Assembly (NCBI RefSeq): GCF_035917675.1
Contig: NZ_CP109104.1
Span: 4,588,001-4,652,000 of the forward strand
DNA: 64,000 nt
Direction: 5' to 3'
Source of the DNA: Streptomyces sp. NBC_01775
Lineage (GTDB): Bacteria > Actinomycetota > Actinomycetes > Streptomycetales > Streptomycetaceae
Of the stretch, positions 59,884-64,000 are shown piece by piece (the first letter of the stretch is position 1; every line of letters begins with the position of its first letter). A program made the translations under genes and the position numbers. Below the pieces are notes generated by a model. The model was not told the DNA's origin. It was given only the letters and a program-made list of their open reading frames with translations, and searched no databases.

Positions 59884-61008
59884 GTGTTCCATCCGCTGCA
59901 CGTCAGGGCCGTCGAACAGCTCACGGACGACTCCGCTGCGCTGACCCTCGACGTTCCGCCCGAGCTGCGCGCGGCATACGCCTACGCGCCGGGTCAGCAC
60001 ATCGCGCTGCGCAGGACGAACGAGCGCGGCGAGGAGATCCGCCGCACCTACTCGCTGTGCGACCCGGCAGGCGCCGCTCCCGAGACGCTGCGGGTCGGCG
60101 TCCGCCTGGTCGAGCGCGGCGAGTTCTCCACGTACGCCCTCAAGGAGCTGACCGAGGGGAGAACGGTCGAGGTGCTGCCGCCCACCGGCCGGTTCATTCT
60201 GGAGCCGCGCCCCGGGCACTTCGCCGCGGTGGTCGGCGGGAGCGGCATCACCCCCGTGCTCTCCATCGCCGCGACGCTGCTGAAGCGGGAGCCCGAGGCG
60301 CGGTTCTGTCTGATACGCAGCGACCGGACGACGGCCTCGACGATGTTCCTGGAGGAGGTGGCCGACCTCAAGGACCGCTACCCCGACCGCTTCCAGCTGG
60401 TGACGGTCCTCTCGCGCGAGGAACAGCACAGCGGGCTGGCCTCCGGACGGCTGGATGAGGAGCGGCTGACCGCGCTGCTGCCCTCCCTCCTGTACGCGCC
60501 GGGGATACCGGCCATGGACGGCTGGTATCTGTGCGGCCCGCTGGGGCTGGTGGAGAGCGCATCCAAGGCGCTGCGCTCCCTGGGCGTGCCCAGATCCCGC
60601 ATCCACCAGGAGATCTTCCACGCGGACGCGGGCATGGAAGGGGGCGTGGCAGCGAACACCCTCACCACCACCTCCACGTCCCCGGCTCGCCCTGCTGGGC
60701 TCGCTGGGCCTGCCGGCTCGCTGCCGACCGGCTCGGTGACGGTCAGCGCCACGCTGGCGGGGCGCGGCGGCAGCTGGCCCATGGACGACGGCGAATCGGT
60801 CCTGGAGACGGTGCTGCGCAACCGCGCGGATGCCCCGTACGCGTGCAAGGGGGGCGTATGCGGCACCTGCCGGGTGCGGCTGCTGTCGGGCGAGGTCCAC
60901 ATGGACCGCAACTACGCGCTGGAGCCCGAGGAGTTGGACGCGGGGTACGTCCTGGCCTGCCAGTCCCACCCCCTCACCCCCAAGGTCGAGGTGGACTTCG
61001 ACGCTTAG
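59884..61008 (+). CDS. paaE: PaaE, NADPH reductase of the epoxidase
   Basis: 374 aa. FAD-binding domain (RRTYSLCDP), NAD(P) domain (VVGGSGITPVLSIAATLL) and a C-terminal plant-type 2Fe-2S ferredoxin (CKGGVCGTC with a further Cys in LACQSHP). It delivers electrons to PaaA. An Ala/Gly/Pro/Thr linker between the domains contains a short GLAGPAG repeat. Last gene of the paaABCDE run, GTG start 3 bp past paaD. Confidence 0.94.
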   Translation: MFHPLHVRAVEQLTDDSAALTLDVPPELRAAYAYAPGQHIALRRTNERGEEIRRTYSLCDPAGAAPETLRVGVRLVERGEFSTYALKELTEGRTVEVLPPTGRFILEPRPGHFAAVVGGSGITPVLSIAATLLKREPEARFCLIRSDRTTASTMFLEEVADLKDRYPDRFQLVTVLSREEQHSGLASGRLDEERLTALLPSLLYAPGIPAMDGWYLCGPLGLVESASKALRSLGVPRSRIHQEIFHADAGMEGGVAANTLTTTSTSPARPAGLAGPAGSLPTGSVTVSATLAGRGGSWPMDDGESVLETVLRNRADAPYACKGGVCGTCRVRLLSGEVHMDRNYALEPEELDAGYVLACQSHPLTPKVEVDFDA

Positions 61009-61080
61009 CTCCGGTCCTCCCCCGGACGCTTGGCGCCAGGCCTCGCCCACCCCTGGCAAAGTGCGTCCCCCGCCATTAAC

Positions 61081-61095
61081 CTGACGCCCCGTCAG
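61081..61095. promoter_or_regulatory. Candidate TetR-type operator upstream of acyl-CoA dehydrogenase
   Basis: CTGACGCCCCGTCAG: 5-bp arms CTGAC/GTCAG around GCCCC, within AACCTGACG...CGTCAG, about 100 bp before the dehydrogenase ATG. The shape is common for fatty-acid-linked TetR regulators in actinobacteria. Confidence 0.4.
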
Positions 61096-61135
61096 CCAGA
61101 GCGGCACACACGTCGCGGGCCACAACCGGTCGCCA

Positions 61136-61181
61136 GGCACGCAGCGCACGCAGGTCACACAGGGCACGCAGCGCACGCAGG
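61136..61181. repeat. 19-bp direct repeat upstream of acyl-CoA dehydrogenase
   Basis: GGCACGCAGCGCACGCAGG occurs exactly at 61136-61154 and at 61163-61181. The second copy ends at the ribosome binding site (GGGGAG) of the dehydrogenase gene. Confidence 0.75.
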
Positions 61182-61192
61182 GGAGAGAAGCC

Positions 61193-62299
61193 ATGGACTT
61201 CAGCTTCAGCGAGGAGCAGCAGGCGGCCCAGGAAGCCGCGAAGGCCGCCTTCTCGGGGGTCTCGCTCGATGCGGTGGAAAGCCCCGCGCTGGTGCGGGCG
61301 GCCGTCGCCGACGATTTCGACCGCGCGCTGTGGCGGCAGCTCGCCACATCCGACCTGCTCGGCCTCTTCGTGCCCCAGGAGCACGGCGGATCGGGCCTGG
61401 ACCCGGTGGCGCTGTGCCTGGTGCTGCGCGAGGCCGGCCGGGTGCTCGCCCGAGTCCCCCTGCTGGAGACCAGCGCGGCGGCGCTCATCCTCGGCGCGTA
61501 CGGAAGCGCGGAGCTGCGGGCCGCGCTGCTGCCCCGTATCGCGGCGGGCGAGCTGACGCTGACGGCGGCGGCCCACGGCCGTACGGGACACGAGCCGCCC
61601 CACCACGCCGTCACGGCCGCCCGTGAAGGAGGGGGCTGGAGTCTCGAAGGGACGCAGACGGCGGTGCCCTGGGCGCAGACCGCCGGCCTGACGGTGATCC
61701 CGGCGCACACCGCGCAGGGCACACCCGTGCTGGCCTTCCTCCCGCCGGACGCACCAGGCGTCACCCTGGCCGAGCAGGCGTCCACCAACGGGGAGCGCTA
61801 CGCCGAGATACGCCTCGCCGCGGCCCACATCCCCGACCGCGATCTCATCGAAGCGCCGGAGGCGGCGGACCACCTGCACCGGCTGCTGACCACGGGCACC
61901 TGTGCGCTCGCGCTCGGGCTCGCCGGCAGGGTGCTGGAGATGACCAGCGCATACGTCAGCGAGCGCCGGCAATTCGGCTTCCCCGTCGCCACGTTCCAGG
62001 CGGTGGCCGTCCAGACCGCCGACCGCTACATCGACGTACGGGCGATGGAGGCCACGCTCTGGCAGGCGGCCTGGCGGCTGGCCCCCCTGGATGTGGCGGT
62101 CGCCAAGATCTGGGCGTCGGAGGGGGTACGCAGGGTGGTGCAGACCGCCCAGCATCTGCACGGAGGCATGGGCGCCGACACCGACTACCCGCTGCACCGC
62201 TTCCACGCCTGGGCCAAGCAACTGGAGCTGTCCATGGGCCCGGCAGCCGCCCACGAGGAAGCCCTCGGCGACCTGCTCGCCACCCACCAGCCCACCTGA
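61193..62299 (+). CDS. Acyl-CoA dehydrogenase (short form)
   Basis: 368 aa. N-terminal helical domain (MDFSFSEEQQAAQEAAKAAF), middle beta domain and C-terminal helices (SERRQFGFPVATFQAVAVQTAD, HLHGGMGADTDYPLHRF). The usual FAD-contact TEP motif of long-chain enzymes is not obvious, as in the divergent partner subunits of heteromeric actinobacterial ACADs; it may need a partner elsewhere. It lies 184 bp after paaE with its own control sites, so a link to phenylacetate is not certain. Confidence 0.85.
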   Translation: MDFSFSEEQQAAQEAAKAAFSGVSLDAVESPALVRAAVADDFDRALWRQLATSDLLGLFVPQEHGGSGLDPVALCLVLREAGRVLARVPLLETSAAALILGAYGSAELRAALLPRIAAGELTLTAAAHGRTGHEPPHHAVTAAREGGGWSLEGTQTAVPWAQTAGLTVIPAHTAQGTPVLAFLPPDAPGVTLAEQASTNGERYAEIRLAAAHIPDRDLIEAPEAADHLHRLLTTGTCALALGLAGRVLEMTSAYVSERRQFGFPVATFQAVAVQTADRYIDVRAMEATLWQAAWRLAPLDVAVAKIWASEGVRRVVQTAQHLHGGMGADTDYPLHRFHAWAKQLELSMGPAAAHEEALGDLLATHQPT

Positions 62300-62427
62300 G
62301 CCCTCAGCCCTCAGCCCTGAGCCCGGCGGACACCGGTCCACACCAAGCCCGGCCAACGCCTCCCCAGGAACCGACCGGCACTCTCAGGCACCGACCGGCG
62401 CTCAGGCACACGGCCGCCCGCTCCGCC

Positions 62428-62775
62428 TCAGCGCACGAACGCCGGCTCCGCCTCCCCGACCAGGGGACGGCCCGCGCTCTCCCACGCGAGCATGCCGCCG
62501 TCCACATTCACCGCGTCCAGCCCCTGCTGGAGCAGATACGCGGCGACCTGCGCCGAGCGACCGCCGACCCGGCAGACGACATACACCCGCTCGCCCTCAC
62601 CGAGGCGCTCGGTCAACTCGCCCTGACGGGCGACGAAATCGCTCATCGGAATGTGCAGCGCGCCCTCGGCGTGCCCCGCCGCCCACTCGTCGTCCTCTCG
62701 GACGTCCAGCAGCAGCGCTTCGGACGGCAGCGAGGCCACATCTGTCTGCGGCACCTGTCCGGGAAGGGCGTTCAT
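62428..62775 (-). CDS. Single-domain rhodanese-like protein
   Basis: 115 aa from the ATG at 62775, which overlaps the stop of the J-domain gene (ATGA). One rhodanese domain: LLLDVREDDEWAAGHAEGA and the active-site loop VVCRVGGRSAQVA with catalytic Cys. Sulfur transfer is likely; acceptor unknown. Second gene of a two-gene operon. Confidence 0.88.
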   Translation of the reverse strand: MNALPGQVPQTDVASLPSEALLLDVREDDEWAAGHAEGALHIPMSDFVARQGELTERLGEGERVYVVCRVGGRSAQVAAYLLQQGLDAVNVDGGMLAWESAGRPLVGEAEPAFVR

Positions 62776-63593
62776 CCCTGCTCTCCCTCTCTCAGCCGGG
62801 CGAGCTCCCGCTCGCGCTCGGCCACCTGTCCGAGCAGCTGCTCGGCGATCTCTTCCAAAAGCGTGTCCGGGTCGTCCGGCGCCATCTTCAGCATGGCGCC
62901 GATCGCGCTTCCCTCCAGCTCCGCGGCGGCCTCCGCGAGCATCTCCTTGCGCCGCGAGAGCCACTCCAGACGCGCGTACAGCTCCTCGCTGCGCAGCAGC
63001 GCCGCCACCGGCCCCGGCAGCGGCCCGGCCTCCCACTCCTCGGCGAGCGCGTGGAGCGTGGCCGCGTCCCCTTCCGCGTAGGCCTTGTTCACCCGTACGA
63101 GAAAAGCTTCGCGCCGCTCGCGCTCCGCGTCGTCCTGCGCGAGGTCGGGGTGGGCCTTGCGGACCAGGTCACGGAACGCCTTACGGGCCTCTTCGCTGGG
63201 CCGAACCCGGCTGGGCGGGCTGACGGGCTGCTCGTTGAGCATCGCCTGGGCCTCGGGGAGCATGCCCTCCGAGCCGATCCAGCCGAAGAACAGCTCTTCG
63301 ACCTGGGGCATCGGCAACACGGCTCCGCGGGCCTCTTCGGCCTTGCGGATGTCCTCCGGATCGCCGGTGCGCGCGGCGACGGCCTCGGCGATCTGGGCGT
63401 CCAGCTCGTCCAGGCGGGCATAGACGGGGCCGAGGCGCTGGTGGTGGAGCCGCGAGAAGTTCTCCACCTCCACCCGGAAGGTCTCGACCGCGATCTCGTA
63501 CTCGATCAGCGCGGTCTCCGCAGCCCGCACCGCCTTTTCGAGCCGCTCGGTGCCGGGCTCGTCGCTCGCGTGCGTAGGAGAGTTGGCGTTCAT
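62772..63593 (-). CDS. Coiled-coil protein with degenerate J-like domain
   Basis: 273 aa from the ATG at 63593 (GGAGG just upstream). Residues 15-70 are a coiled coil (EKAVRAAETALIEYEIAVET). Around residues 135-180 an HPD tripeptide sits in a J-like context (AFRDLVRKAHPDLAQDDAER). The C-terminus is helical. It may recruit DnaK; that rests on the HPD motif only. Co-translated with the rhodanese. Confidence 0.75.
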   Translation of the reverse strand: MNANSPTHASDEPGTERLEKAVRAAETALIEYEIAVETFRVEVENFSRLHHQRLGPVYARLDELDAQIAEAVAARTGDPEDIRKAEEARGAVLPMPQVEELFFGWIGSEGMLPEAQAMLNEQPVSPPSRVRPSEEARKAFRDLVRKAHPDLAQDDAERERREAFLVRVNKAYAEGDAATLHALAEEWEAGPLPGPVAALLRSEELYARLEWLSRRKEMLAEAAAELEGSAIGAMLKMAPDDPDTLLEEIAEQLLGQVAERERELARLREGEQG

Positions 63594-63632
63594 CGCCTCC
63601 ACCCTACGGCCGACCCCCACCGAGCCGTGAGC

Positions 63633-64000
63633 TCACTCCCGGAACGCCTCCGGACACGTACCGGCGTCCCGCGGAAGGTGCCCGTCCGCCCAGCGCGTCA
63701 GCTCCACCATGGCGGGTCTCAGTGCGTGGCCCGAGTCCGTGAGGCTGTAGCTGACCCGCAGCGGCGGGCCCTCCTCCACGGCGCGCGTGACCAGCCCGAG
63801 CGCCGCCAGCTCGGTCAGCCGGTCGGAGAGCATGCGCTCGCTGATGCCGGGGACCGCCCGGCGCAGCTCGGCGAAGTGTCCCGGGCCACTCATCAACGCG
63901 GCCAGTATCAGCCCCGTCCACCGCTTGCCCAGCAGGTGGAAGACCCGGGTGATGGCGGTCTCGGGAGCGGAGCAGGCCGAAGCCAGGGACCGCTCGTCCG
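63633..64000 (-). CDS. HxlR-family regulator, 5' end cut by the window
   Basis: At least 122 codons remain and the start lies beyond base 64000. A winged HTH of the HxlR type is visible: ITRVFHLLGKRWTGLILAAL, FAELRRAVPGISERMLSDRL and LRVSYSLTDSGHAL. A Cys precedes the HTH (SACSAPE), as in HypR/HxlR redox- or aldehyde-responsive members. Partial gene; target unknown. Confidence 0.85.
   Translation of the reverse strand, partial: DERSLASACSAPETAITRVFHLLGKRWTGLILAALMSGPGHFAELRRAVPGISERMLSDRLTELAALGLVTRAVEEGPPLRVSYSLTDSGHALRPAMVELTRWADGHLPRDAGTCPEAFRE

Noticed and set aside
58825..61788. Nearly 1,000-codon minus-strand open frame under paaC-paaE
   Set aside because: Shadow of the paa genes on the opposite strand; no domain.
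1..64000. Prophage, integrative element or antibiotic gene cluster
   Set aside because: No integrase, transposase, terminase, tRNA attachment site, polyketide or peptide synthetase gene; the gene content is housekeeping and catabolic throughout.

Overview
The window looks like chromosomal DNA from a Streptomyces-type actinobacterium. GC content is very high with strong third-position bias, many starts are GTG, genes are packed with ATGA/GTGA/TGATG overlaps, and typical streptomycete families are present: DUF839 phosphatase, SpoIIE phosphatase, Bpa proteasome activator, HTTM/DUF5819 pair, mycothiol-linked MDMPI protein and PknB-like kinases. Two complete branched-chain 2-oxoacid dehydrogenase gene sets close together, one beside an Lrp-type regulator, match what is known from Streptomyces chromosomes. 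I found no rRNA, tRNA, CRISPR array, prophage, transposase or secondary-metabolite cluster; it reads as core or near-core chromosome.

Layout. 0-7 kb: a Tat-exported PhoX-like phosphatase behind a two-unit PHO box, a small CxxC protein, and an FtsX-type ABC exporter pair. 7-15 kb: a TetR/MFS efflux pair divergent across a perfect inverted repeat, aspS, and a PAS/GAF/SpoIIE/HATPase phosphatase. 14-25 kb: pirin, an SseB-domain protein, a long acyl-CoA dehydrogenase, an M18 aminopeptidase, a secreted protein divergent from an ArsR-like regulator, an NHLRC2-like protein, a nitrilase-family amidase and an MDMPI-family protein. 25-32 kb: a GntR-MFS operon and the first E1alpha-E1beta-E2 operon (minus strand). 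32-39 kb: an orphan LuxR-type response regulator, a PPOX-fold protein, an APH-like kinase and two divergent Ser/Thr kinases. 39-50 kb: paaN, a TetR regulator, an Lrp regulator, and the second E1alpha-E1beta-E2 operon, which runs without a gap into mobA-like, moeA and potassium-channel genes. 50-57 kb: zinc-ribbon peptide, quinone oxidoreductase, a repeat-rich exported protein, Bpa, a TrmH methyltransferase and the HTTM/DUF5819 pair. 57-64 kb: paaABCDE, an acyl-CoA dehydrogenase, a rhodanese/J-domain pair and a cut HxlR regulator.

How it fits together. The middle and right of the window carry catabolism of branched-chain and aromatic acids to acyl-CoAs. A 17-bp word, ACCGAACGATCGGTCGG, lies between paaN and its TetR neighbour and again, identical, inside a putative paaA promoter 16 kb away; a two-mismatch version lies upstream of the second bkd operon. 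This points to one TetR regulator (PaaR-like) controlling split paa genes and possibly branched-chain acid oxidation. The window is also rich in short repeats, both in gene-end spacers and inside coding sequence, where they appear as low-complexity tails and inserts.
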